35,156 bases of DNA. Origin: HGM04593 sp045646965 (GTDB taxonomy: Bacteria > Bacteroidota > Bacteroidia > Bacteroidales > Bacteroidaceae). Location: positions 1 through 35,156 of the forward strand of contig JAZRLR010000024.1 of NCBI GenBank assembly GCA_045646965.1, given 5' to 3'. Numbering within the stretch: the first letter of the stretch is position 1; each line of letters opens with the position of its first letter. The notes below the pieces were generated by a model, which was not told where the DNA came from, ran no database searches, and worked only from the letters and a program-made list of their open reading frames with translations. Shown here piece after piece: positions 7,542 to 15,341 of the stretch. A program made the position numbers and the translations under genes.

Positions 7542-8234
7542 TTACTCTTTTGTTTCGCTCTCATCGGCACCTCCCACAAGAAGCACAAACTCGCCGCGAG
7601 GCTCGTTCTTTGTAAAATGTGCCACAAGCTCGCCAAGCGTGCCACGCACACACTCCTCGTGCAGCTTCGATATTTCGCGTGCCGCAGCAGCCTGTCTCTC
7701 GCTGCCAAACACCTCGGAGAGCTGTGTAAGTGTTTTGAGCACTCTGTAGGGCGACTCGTAAAATATTATGGTGCGAGTCTCGTCTTTAAGGAAATTAAGC
7801 CTTGTCTGACGGCCTTTTTTCTGGGGCAGGAAACCCTCGAAGACAAACTTATCGGAGGGCAGAGCCGAACTCACAAGAGCCGGCACAAAAGCCGTTGCAC
7901 CGGGCAGACACTGCACCTCGACACCGTTGCGCACACACTCGCGCACAAGCAGAAAACCCGGATCGGAGATTGCGGGAGTGCCCGCGTCGGAGACAAGGGC
8001 AACGTGGTGCTCGCAGCTGCTTATGCGCTCGGCAAGGTTTTTCACCGTCTGGTGCTCATTGAACTTGTGGTGCGAGTACATAGGCACCTGAATCTCGAGG
8101 TGCTTGAGCAGTTTCCCCGATGTGCGCGTATCCTCGGCCAGAATAAAATCGGCCTCCTTTAATATTCTCACTGCACGCAGCGTTATATCTTCCAAATTTC
8201 CCACAGGCGTGGGAACTACATATAGTATACCCAT
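7542..8234 (-). CDS. rsmI: 16S rRNA (cytidine1402-2'-O)-methyltransferase RsmI
   Basis: A 230-residue SAM-dependent methyltransferase of the tetrapyrrole-methylase fold that 2'-O-methylates C1402 in the 16S rRNA decoding centre. Diagnostic motifs are LYVVPTPVGNLEDITLRA at the N-terminus, AEDTRTSGKLLKH, and VALVSDAGTPAISDPG. FVFEGFLPQKKGRQ and TIIFYESPYRV complete the core. It is shorter than the E. coli enzyme (about 286 residues) because the C-terminal extension is reduced, as is usual in Bacteroidetes. It is the first gene of a unit with the coiled-coil lipoprotein and is divergent from the thymidine kinase gene. Confidence 0.95.
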   Translation of the reverse strand: MGILYVVPTPVGNLEDITLRAVRILKEADFILAEDTRTSGKLLKHLEIQVPMYSHHKFNEHQTVKNLAERISSCEHHVALVSDAGTPAISDPGFLLVRECVRNGVEVQCLPGATAFVPALVSSALPSDKFVFEGFLPQKKGRQTRLNFLKDETRTIIFYESPYRVLKTLTQLSEVFGSERQAAAAREISKLHEECVRGTLGELVAHFTKNEPRGEFVLLVGGADESETKE

Positions 8235-8384
8235 TTCTTAAAATCTTTCCACTGCAAAATAAATACAAAGAAAGCACACGGCAATCTCTTTTAATTAAAA
8301 TTTTAGCATTTTTATATTTTATAACTCGTTGCCACCTGTTGATAACTTGTCGCAAAGAGATATTTTTTTACTCGCCGATTGCAT

Positions 8385-8392
8385 TATCTTTG
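8385..8392 (+). promoter_or_regulatory. -7 box of the thymidine kinase gene
   Basis: TATCTTTG, an exact match to TAnnTTTG, lies 61 bp before the ATG at 8454. The region at the -33 distance is a T-rich stretch without a clear TTTG. Confidence 0.5.
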
Positions 8393-8453
8393 CACGGCCG
8401 TTTGAAAAAAGAGGGCGGCACAGCTCACTTGTAACACATAAAAGGAAAACACA

Positions 8454-9056
8454 ATGAACAGATTTTCGGAATTCAATCATATGGAGATGACACGCCGAGG
8501 CCGCATAGAGGTTATTTGCGGTTCTATGTTCTCGGGCAAGACCGAGGAGCTCATACGTCGTCTCAAACGTGCGAAGTTTGCACGCCAAAAGGTAGAAATC
8601 TTTAAGCCCGCCCTCGACACACGCTACTCTGCCGAGGAGGTGGTGTCGCACGACAGCAATCACATCCTTTCTACCCCCATTGAGTCGTCGGCAAGTATTC
8701 TGCTGCTTGCCACAGATGTAGACGTGGTAGGTATCGACGAGGCACAGTTCTTTGACGAGGAGCTTGTGAGTGTGTGCAACGAACTTGCACGCCGCGGCAC
8801 ACGCGTAATTATCGCAGGCCTCGATATGGATTTCCGTTGCACTCCCTTTGGCCCTATGCCCGCTCTTATGGCAATTGCCGATGAGGTTACAAAGGTACAC
8901 GCCATCTGTGTGAGATGCGGTAACCTTGCCTACGTGTCGCACCGCACCGTGGAGGGCGACAAGCAGGTGCTCTTGGGCGAAAAAGCCGAGTACGAGCCTC
9001 TGTGCCGCGAGTGTTACTATGCCGCGCTGGCCGAGAGAGAGGAATGCAACAGATAA
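8454..9056 (+). CDS. tdk: Thymidine kinase
   Basis: A 200-residue type II thymidine kinase, which phosphorylates thymidine to dTMP in the salvage pathway. The Walker A loop is GSMFSGKT at residues 23-30, and the Walker B-like DEAQFF follows. A structural zinc site is made by Cys152 and Cys155 (CVRC) with Cys184 and Cys187 (CREC). VSHRTVEGDKQV is the lasso region that closes over the thymine base. Met10 or Met12 could also serve as start; the longer form is given because it fits the leader from the -7 box. It is monocistronic, divergent from rsmI, and ends at a bidirectional terminator. Confidence 0.95.
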   Translation: MNRFSEFNHMEMTRRGRIEVICGSMFSGKTEELIRRLKRAKFARQKVEIFKPALDTRYSAEEVVSHDSNHILSTPIESSASILLLATDVDVVGIDEAQFFDEELVSVCNELARRGTRVIIAGLDMDFRCTPFGPMPALMAIADEVTKVHAICVRCGNLAYVSHRTVEGDKQVLLGEKAEYEPLCRECYYAALAEREECNR

Positions 9057-9110
9057 ATTTGTGTAACCGATATTCGGATAAAAAAGATACTACGAAGGTT
9101 GCACAAAAAC

Positions 9111-9140
9111 ACGAGGCTGCGTCAGTAGACGCAGCCTCGT
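9111..9140. terminator. Bidirectional terminator between tdk and the ECF operon
   Basis: A perfect 13-bp stem with loop AGTA. The plus strand continues TCCTTTAAAA and the minus strand GTTTTTGTG, so it can end both the tdk transcript and the converging sigma-factor operon. Confidence 0.85.
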
Positions 9141-9162
9141 TCCTTTAAAAAACCACCTTATT

Positions 9163-9726
9163 TTATTTATAAACCTTCACGCCCTTGTGCTTGTTGCGCA
9201 GACGCTTCACGCTCAAGTGCTCTCCCAAACAGCTGTTATTTATGCTGCTGCGGTTAGAGGGTTTGAGGTCGTCTTCGTGCCCGCGACTATAGACATTGAT
9301 ATATTTCACCTTGCGTTTGAGCTTGGGGAAACGCAAAGGCACAAGAATATTCTTGCCGTTACACTCTTTTACTATGAGAAGGTTGTCCATAGTAATACCA
9401 TCTATGGCATATCCGCGTGTCTCGTAAATGTCGCCGGTCTCGCAATCGACAAGAATTATCCCCTTGCTGAAAGTAACCCACTGCGAGTCGAAATATATGG
9501 AATGAGAGAAGGTTACAATAGTCTCGTCGCCCTCATTGTGTATGCTGTACACGCTTTTGGGGTGATTCACATCATAAGGGGTATCTTCGGAAGCAAATTC
9601 AAGGTCGTACTTGGTGAGCACCTGCCCCTCGTTGAACATCTTGCGGTCGTTCTCATTGAAAGTCTGCGCCACAAGTGAGCCGCACACCGCCACAGCAGCT
9701 GCCGCAAACATAAAAAATCGTTTCAT
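9163..9726 (-). CDS. Secreted protein of unknown function in the ECF operon
   Basis: A 187-residue protein with a cleavable signal peptide (MKRFFMFAAAAVAVCGSLVAQ). The mature part has alternating beta-like segments (VYSIHNEGDETIVTFSHSIYF, WVTFSKGIILVDCETGDIYETRGY) and turns very basic at the end (VKRLRNKHKGVKVYK). I do not recognise the family. It is the last gene of a minus-strand unit and starts 13 bp after the DUF4252 gene, which implies a shared role at the envelope. Function is unknown. Confidence 0.7.
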   Translation of the reverse strand: MKRFFMFAAAAVAVCGSLVAQTFNENDRKMFNEGQVLTKYDLEFASEDTPYDVNHPKSVYSIHNEGDETIVTFSHSIYFDSQWVTFSKGIILVDCETGDIYETRGYAIDGITMDNLLIVKECNGKNILVPLRFPKLKRKVKYINVYSRGHEDDLKPSNRSSINNSCLGEHLSVKRLRNKHKGVKVYK

Positions 9727-9739
9727 TGTCTCTGTATCT

Positions 9740-10300
9740 TTAGAAATTAGTAATTAACGTAGGTATATCTTCGACACGGAAAGTACCGCCCATAAGAAGC
9801 ACGCGGGCACAGTCGAACACAGTCTTTTCGCCGCCGGGGAGCTCTTTTTTCCTTATTACCACAACAAGTAGAGAGCACAAGCCACCCTCGCCATACTTGT
9901 AGAAGATGTAAGTACGGCGGCCACCGTCGCTGCTCACCATAAGATTCTGGTAGTCATACTGCTTATAAACCCGTTTGGCAAGGTTCTCGGCACCCTCGAA
10001 CAGGCTCTGCTCTTTTGCAGAGGTATTTGCGGTGACGCCCACACTTCTTATAAAATCTATTTTGTTATAGAAGTTGTCGAGGTTTATGCCCTCTTTTATA
10101 CCGCCTACGTTCACCTTGCCGCGTGTGAGGGCAAGCATCGCCTTTGAGATGTAGAAATATTCCACATTGGGCGACTCCACTTCGGAGGCTTGGGCAAAGA
10201 AACCGCCTATGTCGTCATAGTTGTTACGCAGCACATCGTTTGCGCGGATGTTTGCCGTGAAAGCAAACAGAAGAATTACAAGAAAAAAATTCGTCTTCAT
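9740..10300 (-). CDS. DUF4252-like exported protein
   Basis: A 186-residue exported protein: signal peptide MKTNFFLVILLFAFTANIRA, then a domain rich in hydrophobic and charged stretches (VEYFYISKAMLALTRGKVNVGGI, ENLAKRVYKQYDYQNLMVSSD, GLCSLLVVVIRKKE). The arrangement and the operon partners, an ECF sigma factor and a short membrane protein, match DUF4252 proteins of Bacteroidales; assignment is from pattern and context, not a domain search. Function of the family is not established. A 126-bp gap separates it from the anti-sigma-like gene, so it might have a separate promoter, though no clear -7 box was found there. Confidence 0.65.
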   Translation of the reverse strand: MKTNFFLVILLFAFTANIRANDVLRNNYDDIGGFFAQASEVESPNVEYFYISKAMLALTRGKVNVGGIKEGINLDNFYNKIDFIRSVGVTANTSAKEQSLFEGAENLAKRVYKQYDYQNLMVSSDGGRRTYIFYKYGEGGLCSLLVVVIRKKELPGGEKTVFDCARVLLMGGTFRVEDIPTLITNF

Positions 10301-10426
10301 ATCTATCTCATTTGAGAAGCTGTTTAAAATTCATTTTGCAATAGTTTGAGTCTTTGAATAGTATATGTCTGAAACAAACCGAAACACAACCTTTGCAGCT
10401 TTGATATATTTTAAATAAATTTACTC

Positions 10427-10924
10427 TTATCGCACAAGTTGCAGGGTTATATCGTTTATATGGCTGTTCACCACCGTACTCACGTTATTGAGCTGTGCCG
10501 CGGCGCTTTCCCTGTCCTGCCGGCCGCAGTTAAAAGCCATAGAGATGTAGGAAAAAGCCTCGTTTACATAGAGCGCGGCCTCGTCGGGATTGGTAAATGT
10601 GTCCTGCGGTCTGTTCTCAACACGCGGCACAAGCGCCACGAGCGCAGCCACGGCTGCTGCGGCAACGTAGACACACACGGTGAGCACTTTGCGACGACGC
10701 GCGCGAGCCTCATCCTTTGCCGCGTCATCTATGAGAGCCTCTATGCGCTCTGACAGCCCCACGGGCACCTCGCACTCTGCGGGCAGCATAGCAAGGAGCA
10801 GTTCCTTCTCACGCTCCACTTGGGGAGGCAGCGCCTCACACAACAGCCTGCGACGCAGTTCACGCTCTTCGTCGAGCGTTGTAGCGCCGTCATAAAACTT
10901 GCTTGTCAATTTCTCTATTTCCAT
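10427..10924 (-). CDS. Single-pass membrane protein, putative anti-sigma factor
   Basis: A 165-residue protein with a cytoplasmic N-terminal part (residues 1-78, including LTSKFYDGATTLDEERELRRRL, which resembles the short helical segment of many Bacteroidetes anti-sigma factors), one membrane segment at about 80-99, and a periplasmic C-terminal region of about 65 residues. It lies 19 bp downstream of the ECF sigma gene, the standard place for its regulator. No zinc-binding HxxxCxxC motif is present, so it would be a zinc-free type. The anti-sigma role is inferred from topology and position. Confidence 0.65.
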   Translation of the reverse strand: MEIEKLTSKFYDGATTLDEERELRRRLLCEALPPQVEREKELLLAMLPAECEVPVGLSERIEALIDDAAKDEARARRRKVLTVCVYVAAAAVAALVALVPRVENRPQDTFTNPDEAALYVNEAFSYISMAFNCGRQDRESAAAQLNNVSTVVNSHINDITLQLVR

Positions 10925-10943
10925 AATAAAAAACCAAGTTGGT

Positions 10944-11417
10944 TCATTTGTAAAATTCCTTCAGTTTCTGTCTCACCCTCGAGAGTATTGTGCGCACATT
11001 TGTTGCGCTCACTCCCGTGTGGTTCACAATCTCGTCGGTGGTAGCACCCGCCACACGCATCTTCATAACACGCTGCGAAACCTCGGGCAAGTCGTTTATA
11101 TATTGCAGGGCAAAGTGCTCAAAATCATCTATTTCATACGCCGCAGCGCTCTCATCGGGCAGATTCTCGAGGAGCACCTCGTCGGTGTCGCGGGCGATGC
11201 TCCTCCAGCGGTCGCAACAGATATTTTCTATCATTTTGTGACAATAGGCGCGGTCGTCACCCACCTCATTGAGATGCATACGCCGCTCCCACAGACGCAT
11301 ATAGAGCGTCTGCACCGCATCCTCTGCCTCTGCTTTGTCGCCCATCAGTTTGTAGGCAACCCTGTACAGCTCGGCGTGCAGCGATAAGAATCTTTCTTTG
11401 AAGCGTTGTGCCGTCAT
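10944..11417 (-). CDS. ECF-type RNA polymerase sigma factor
   Basis: A 157-residue group 4 sigma factor. Region 2 spans about residues 8-75 and contains AYKLMGDKAEAEDAVQTLYMRLWERR, the core-binding and -10 recognition helices. Region 4 spans about 100-155 with a helix-turn-helix around GATTDEIVNHTGVSATNVRTILSRVRQKLKEF. It directs transcription of a small regulon that usually includes its own operon. Downstream in order are an anti-sigma-like membrane protein, a DUF4252 protein and a secreted unknown, suggesting an envelope signal. A candidate ECF promoter lies upstream. Confidence 0.92.
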   Translation of the reverse strand: MTAQRFKERFLSLHAELYRVAYKLMGDKAEAEDAVQTLYMRLWERRMHLNEVGDDRAYCHKMIENICCDRWRSIARDTDEVLLENLPDESAAAYEIDDFEHFALQYINDLPEVSQRVMKMRVAGATTDEIVNHTGVSATNVRTILSRVRQKLKEFYK

Positions 11418-11488
11418 CTCGTCAAACCCCGTTCGGGCACTCTTTTATACAATGTCGTTTTTCATTTCAGATGTATCCGTTTACTCTG

Positions 11489-11515
11489 TAGACGAACGAA
11501 ACTTAAAAATGTCAC
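11489..11515 (-). promoter_or_regulatory. Candidate ECF-dependent autoregulatory promoter
   Basis: On the minus strand TGACA and CGTCTA are separated by about 15 nt with a T-run after the upstream box. This resembles the general ECF layout (AAC/ACA-type -35 and CGTC -10) and no TAnnTTTG box is seen nearby. It lies about 70 bp before the sigma gene. This is an inference. Confidence 0.35.
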
Positions 11516-11607
11516 AAAAAAACGAAAAAAAATCTGTTTTTTATGTAAAAAAGGTTCTTTTAACCCTTAAAAGAGGCGTGCATAAGGTTTTTTCAAAAAA
11601 ACGTCAC

Positions 11608-11615
11608 TATATTCG
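11608..11615 (+). promoter_or_regulatory. -7 box of the AI-2E-family permease gene
   Basis: TATATTCG, the one-mismatch TTCG variant of TAnnTTTG, lies 17 bp before the ATG at 11633, leaving a leader of about 10 nt made almost wholly of A. Confidence 0.45.
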
Positions 11616-11632
11616 CAAAAAAACAAAAAAAG

Positions 11633-12811
11633 ATGATAAAATATCAAGAAGTTACACTCGGACGTTTCCTACGCATACTGCTCGCGCTCATTATGATAAC
11701 AATCTCCTACTTTGTTCTCGACAGTTTGAGCAGCGTACTCCTGCCGTTTGCCGTGGCGTGGCTCCTGGCCTACCTTATGAACCCCCTCGTCTGTTTCATA
11801 CAAAACAGGCTGCGCTTCAAATACCGCGCACCCTCTATCGTGGCGGCCATAGCCGTGGTGCTTCTCATAGTAGCAGCATTCCTGCTTATGATTGTGCCCG
11901 CTATGGTTGAGGAGTTTGCCACGTTCAAGAATATCACAGCCGCCTTTTTAAGTAATAACATAAAGAACCCCTCCATTCCACCTGCTATAGTGGAATACCT
12001 GCGCAATGCGGCAAACAAAGAGGGAATCATCTCCCTGCTACAGACATCGGAGGTGCAGGAGATTATGCAGGCCATAATAAACCGCACACACACGGTGCTC
12101 ACCGGTACGGTGGACATAATTCTACAGATGTTTGGTGCATTCATCACCCTGCTCTATATGTTTTTTATACTACTCGACTTTGAGCGTCTGTCAGACGAGT
12201 GGCCGCTCTACCTGCCCGTGCGCTGGCGCAATATGGCCACAAAACTCTCCAGCGACCTTGTAAACGGTATGAACCAATATTTCCGTGGACAGGCACTTGT
12301 GGCGCTGTGTGTGGGCGTGCTCTTTTCCATAGGATTTTGTATAATAGATTTCCCCATAGCCATAGGTTTCGGTATTTTCATCGGCGTGCTGAACCTTGTA
12401 CCCTACCTGCAAATAGCCTCCCTGCTGCCTATGACGCTGCTTGCGCTGCTCAAGGCGGCAAACACAGGCGACAATTTCTGGGCTGTGCTCGCCGGCGCCG
12501 TGATTGTGATGTGCGTAGTGCAGGTGATACAAGACCTGCTGCTCGTACCTTTTATTATGGGAAAAAGGATGAACCTGCACCCTGCAATTATTCTACTGTC
12601 GCTGTCGGTGTGGGGCAAGTTGCTCGGAATCCTGGGTATGATTGTAGCATTGCCGCTCACCACCCTGCTTCTGGGCTACCTCAAACGCTACCACGAGCTG
12701 AACGGAGAGCCCGATAGCAATTATCACAACCCGCTCGAAGAGGCTGTCGATGCAACCGATTTCGGGCTAAAAGAGCGACCGAAAGAGTCGAAAGAGAAAA
12801 AAATAGAGTAA
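11633..12811 (+). CDS. AI-2E family transporter (PF01594-type permease)
   Basis: A 392-residue inner-membrane protein with about eight hydrophobic segments, starting LRILLALIMITISYFVLDSL and SVLLPFAVAWLLAYLMNPLV. The conserved C-terminal core includes GFGIFIGVLNLVPYLQIASL and FIMGKRMNLHPAIILLSLSVWGKLLGILG, typical of the AI-2E/TqsA-like permease family. Despite the family name, members have diverse substrates, including ion antiport in some, so no substrate is assigned. The C-terminus is a charged cytoplasmic tail ending KERPKESKEKKIE. It is a single gene upstream of the tRNA-Lys gene. Confidence 0.88.
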   Translation: MIKYQEVTLGRFLRILLALIMITISYFVLDSLSSVLLPFAVAWLLAYLMNPLVCFIQNRLRFKYRAPSIVAAIAVVLLIVAAFLLMIVPAMVEEFATFKNITAAFLSNNIKNPSIPPAIVEYLRNAANKEGIISLLQTSEVQEIMQAIINRTHTVLTGTVDIILQMFGAFITLLYMFFILLDFERLSDEWPLYLPVRWRNMATKLSSDLVNGMNQYFRGQALVALCVGVLFSIGFCIIDFPIAIGFGIFIGVLNLVPYLQIASLLPMTLLALLKAANTGDNFWAVLAGAVIVMCVVQVIQDLLLVPFIMGKRMNLHPAIILLSLSVWGKLLGILGMIVALPLTTLLLGYLKRYHELNGEPDSNYHNPLEEAVDATDFGLKERPKESKEKKIE

Positions 12812-12836
12812 AAAAATAAAAAAAAGTCGCAAACTA

Positions 12837-12867
12837 TTTGCAGATATAAAAAAAATGCATACCTTTG
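12837..12867 (+). promoter_or_regulatory. Full-consensus promoter of tRNA-Lys
   Basis: TTTG (12837-12840) is followed after exactly 19 bp by TACCTTTG (12860-12867), a perfect match to the Bacteroidetes housekeeping promoter. It is the best -33/-7 pair in the window. Confidence 0.85.
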
Positions 12868-12891
12868 CACTCGCTTAACGGCACATAGGTA

Positions 12892-12964
12892 GATTCGCTA
12901 GCTCAGCAGGTAGAGCACATCCCTTTTAAGGATGGGGTCCTGGGTTCGAGCCCCAGGCGAATCA
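12892..12964 (+). tRNA. tRNA-Lys(TTT)
   Basis: A 73-nt cloverleaf. The acceptor stem pairs GATTCGC with GCGAATC, with discriminator A. The D arm contains GCTC and GAGC around AGCAGGTA. The anticodon stem is CATCC/GGATG with loop CTTTTAA, giving anticodon TTT. The T arm is CTGGG-TTCGAGC-CCCAG. CCA is not encoded (ACT follows) and must be added after transcription. Confidence 0.97.
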
Positions 12965-12967
12965 CTG

Positions 12968-13003
12968 AAAGAAGGAACTCGAAAGAGTTCCTTTCTTTTT
13001 TTT
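12968..13003 (+). terminator. Terminator of tRNA-Lys
   Basis: GGAACTC and GAGTTCC pair around a GAAA tetraloop, the stem is extended by A-T pairs, and nine or more T residues follow shortly after. Confidence 0.88.
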
Positions 13004-13056
13004 GTAATACCACAACCCCGCGACAATTTGTCGCTGTGCAAGAGAAACAGAAAGCT

Positions 13057-13995
13057 ATGCAAAGATTATGTAATTTCATTTCACGCCATATGGGAGTGCT
13101 CGTGCTGTCGGCGGGCCTGTTTTCGCTATTCGCCCCGCAGGTGCTGCAGCCCATTGAGATGCGCAGCATAAACCCTATGCTGGGCGTAATTATGTTTGGT
13201 ATGGGACTCACGCTCAACCCCGACGACCTGCGCATTGTTGTGAGCCGTCCAAAGGATATCCTCGCGGGATGCCTGGCACAGTTTCTCGTTATGCCCCTGC
13301 TTGCGTGGTTCCTCACGCACATCTTCACCCTGCAACCCGACCTTGCCCTCGGCGTGATTCTTGTGGGATGCTGCCCGGGCGGCACCGCATCAAATGTAAT
13401 CACCTATCTTGCAAAAGGCGACCTTGCGTTGTCGGTGGGTATGACAGCCACCTCCACCCTGCTTGCGCCGCTGCTCACGCCGCTGCTTGTGTGGCTCTTT
13501 GCCGGCACATTTGTGGAGATTGACACCCTGTCGATGCTCCTGTCGATTGTATATGTGGTGATTGCCCCCATTCTGGGCGGTTTTGTGGTGCAACGCACAC
13601 TGCCCGCACTCACTAAAAGAGTTACCCCCTACCTGCCCGCACTCTCTTCGCTGATGATTGCCTTTGTAGTGGGTATAATTGTGTCGCACACCGCCGGCAA
13701 GCTACTCTCGAGCGGTCTTTTCATTCTTTTAATTGTAGCGTTGCACAACATAGGCGGCCTCGCCCTCGGCTATTTCACTGCACGCATTTTGGGACTGCCT
13801 ATGAAAAAGCGTGCCGCCATATCCATTGAGGTGGGTATGCAGAACAGCGGCCTTGCATCGTCGCTTGCAACTATGCACTTTGCCACATTTCCTATGGCTG
13901 CCATACCCGGCGCCATATTCAGTGTATGGCACAATATAAGCGGTGCAATTGCCGCAAGGATATACAGCCGCCTTGCAGAAGAGAAAAAAGATTAA
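13057..13995 (+). CDS. Bile acid:sodium symporter (BASS) family transporter
   Basis: A 312-residue inner-membrane transporter of the BASS/SBF family with about ten hydrophobic segments. Hallmarks are GMGLTLNPDDLRIV near the start, LVGCCPGGTASNVITYLAKGD, which carries the sodium-binding crossover region, and the later GMQNSGLASSLA crossover. In bacteria such proteins import varied organic anions, and bile acid transport cannot be assumed. The frame is open from 13036, but the Met at 13057 gives the usual short N-terminus. The gene follows tRNA-Lys and its terminator. Its stop codon overlaps the stop of the converging SemiSWEET gene in a shared TTAA. Confidence 0.9.
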   Translation: MQRLCNFISRHMGVLVLSAGLFSLFAPQVLQPIEMRSINPMLGVIMFGMGLTLNPDDLRIVVSRPKDILAGCLAQFLVMPLLAWFLTHIFTLQPDLALGVILVGCCPGGTASNVITYLAKGDLALSVGMTATSTLLAPLLTPLLVWLFAGTFVEIDTLSMLLSIVYVVIAPILGGFVVQRTLPALTKRVTPYLPALSSLMIAFVVGIIVSHTAGKLLSSGLFILLIVALHNIGGLALGYFTARILGLPMKKRAAISIEVGMQNSGLASSLATMHFATFPMAAIPGAIFSVWHNISGAIAARIYSRLAEEKKD

Positions 13996-14285
13996 CGTCT
14001 CTTCTTTTTGAACAAATCGTTATAGAGTTTAATACCAAAGATTATAATACTGCAAACCGTTGTCACAAGATTGGACAACGCCATAGACCATATAATTTCG
14101 GGTTTATGTATAAAGCCCTGCACCATAAAACAGAAACTGCCCATACCCATAAAAAGAAAGGCGGGCAACGATATGCCGTCGGTGTTGTGTGTGCAGATTG
14201 TGCGCACGGCCTGGGGTAAATATCCGAGAATCAACGCTATACAACCCACATAAGCATAAACCTCATAAAACGTCTCTTGCTCCAT
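13992..14285 (-). CDS. SemiSWEET-type PQ-loop sugar transporter
   Basis: A 97-residue, three-helix membrane protein. The PQ motif is in LILGYLPQAVRTICTHNTDGIS (Pro24-Gln25), the helix hinge of the MtN3/SemiSWEET fold, and the length is exactly that of one triple-helix bundle, which works as a homodimer. It probably moves a small sugar or amino-acid-like solute by facilitated diffusion; the substrate is unknown. The C-terminus is strongly basic (KKKRR), consistent with the positive-inside rule. It lies downstream of prmA on the same strand, with a stem-loop in the 68-bp gap. Confidence 0.88.
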   Translation of the reverse strand: MEQETFYEVYAYVGCIALILGYLPQAVRTICTHNTDGISLPAFLFMGMGSFCFMVQGFIHKPEIIWSMALSNLVTTVCSIIIFGIKLYNDLFKKKRR

Positions 14286-14318
14286 AAAAACTCGTTTAAA
14301 TACCTATATATAACAATC

Positions 14319-14346
14319 GCGCGTTGCCTTGTTTCAGACAACGCGC
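14319..14346. terminator. Stem-loop between prmA and the SemiSWEET gene
   Basis: GCGCGTTG pairs with CAACGCGC around a 12-nt loop. It ends 7 bp from the prmA stop and probably terminates prmA. The stronger T-run (TATTTTTTAC) is on the plus-strand side. Confidence 0.6.
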
Positions 14347-14353
14347 ATATTTT

Positions 14354-15202
14354 TTACTCTTTTATAAAATGTATCATCGCCCAGCGACTCTCGTCGGCCG
14401 AGGCCTCGAAACGCAGGCCACACTCGGCTGCCGCTTCGCCCAGCACCTCTATATCCTCGACATAGAAGCCGCTCACAAAGAGGTGTGAGCCCTCGTGCAT
14501 ACAAGCCGCATAGCAGTGCATATCGGCAAGCAGAATATTGCGATTTATATTTGCGATGACATAGTCAAAGGTATCACTCTCTTTTATGGCCTCGGCACCT
14601 CCGAGACGCACCTCAATGTCGGGTGTGTCGTTGAGGCGTATATTCTCGAGAGCGTTCTCATAGGCAAACTCATCTATATCGATGGCAACCACCCTGCCCG
14701 CTCCGTGCTTGCGCGCAAGAATGGCAAGCAAAGCTGTTCCGCAGCCCATATCCAAGAGACTCTTGCCCGTTACATCCGAGGCAAGTATCGCACGTATCAT
14801 ATGACAGGTTGTCTGGTGATATCCCGTGCCAAACGCCATCTTGGGGTCGATGAGAATATCGTAACGCGCCTTGGGCACATCGTCGTGGAAAGTGCTGTGT
14901 ATAACACACATATCGTCTACCACAATGGGGCTGAAATAGTTCTTTTCCCACTCGCTGTTCCAGTCCTCTCCTTCTATATGCTCCACTTCGTAATCTATAT
15001 TATAACCCTCCAGAGGGAAATAGGTAACTACCGCCGCCAGAGCCTCATCGCTGTAGAGAGCCTGCTGCACATAGGCGCTCATTCCGCCCTCCTCGGGCAC
15101 AAAACTCTCGTAACCTGCATCGGCAAGCTGGGCCGCTAACACATCCGTGGCAATCTCGTTGCAGGGAACCACGTTAAATTTCACTTTCTTATAATCGTTC
15201 AT
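14354..15202 (-). CDS. prmA: Ribosomal protein L11 methyltransferase PrmA
   Basis: A 282-residue SAM-dependent enzyme that trimethylates ribosomal protein L11. The N-terminal part (about 1-95) is the L11-recognition domain. FGTGYHQTTCHMI and the SAM-binding LLDMGCGTALLAILA (about 149-163) start the catalytic domain. VVAIDIDEFAYENALENI supplies the ribose-binding Asp, and NINRNIL (about 218-224) is the family's substrate loop. Length is close to other PrmA proteins. The ATG is about 20 bp downstream of a TTCG-type -7 box. Confidence 0.95.
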   Translation of the reverse strand: MNDYKKVKFNVVPCNEIATDVLAAQLADAGYESFVPEEGGMSAYVQQALYSDEALAAVVTYFPLEGYNIDYEVEHIEGEDWNSEWEKNYFSPIVVDDMCVIHSTFHDDVPKARYDILIDPKMAFGTGYHQTTCHMIRAILASDVTGKSLLDMGCGTALLAILARKHGAGRVVAIDIDEFAYENALENIRLNDTPDIEVRLGGAEAIKESDTFDYVIANINRNILLADMHCYAACMHEGSHLFVSGFYVEDIEVLGEAAAECGLRFEASADESRWAMIHFIKE

Positions 15203-15222
15203 CGTTTATAACTAACTTTTTG

Positions 15223-15230
15223 CGAAAATA
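15223..15230 (-). promoter_or_regulatory. -7 box of prmA
   Basis: TATTTTCG on the minus strand is a one-mismatch match to TAnnTTTG, 20 bp before the prmA ATG. No -33 box was recognised. Confidence 0.4.
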
Positions 15231-15282
15231 GCACAATTTAACGGAAAGAGACCACACGCAAAGGAAAAATTATCGCGGCGAG

Positions 15283-15314
15283 ATTGTATTTTTTTTCACT
15301 AATTCCTATATTCG
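15283..15314 (+). promoter_or_regulatory. Promoter of the SGNH esterase gene
   Basis: TATATTCG (15307-15314) is preceded by ATTG (15283-15286) at 20-bp spacing, with one mismatch in each box. It lies 27 bp before the ATG. Confidence 0.5.
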
Positions 15315-15341
15315 CAAAAGAATTCAATTACAAACAGCTCT

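Noticed and set aside
9111..9140. Possible riboswitch or small RNA downstream of tdk
   Set aside because: The perfect hairpin is simple, lies between converging genes, and is fully explained as a bidirectional terminator.
10301..10426. Separate promoter for the DUF4252 gene
   Set aside because: No TAnnTTTG, TAnnTTCG or ECF-like pair was found in this 126-bp gap, so no site is called.
13992..13995. Overlap of the BASS and SemiSWEET genes as a sign of a frameshift or wrong call
   Set aside because: Only the stop codons overlap in a palindromic TTAA, and both proteins are complete by family length.
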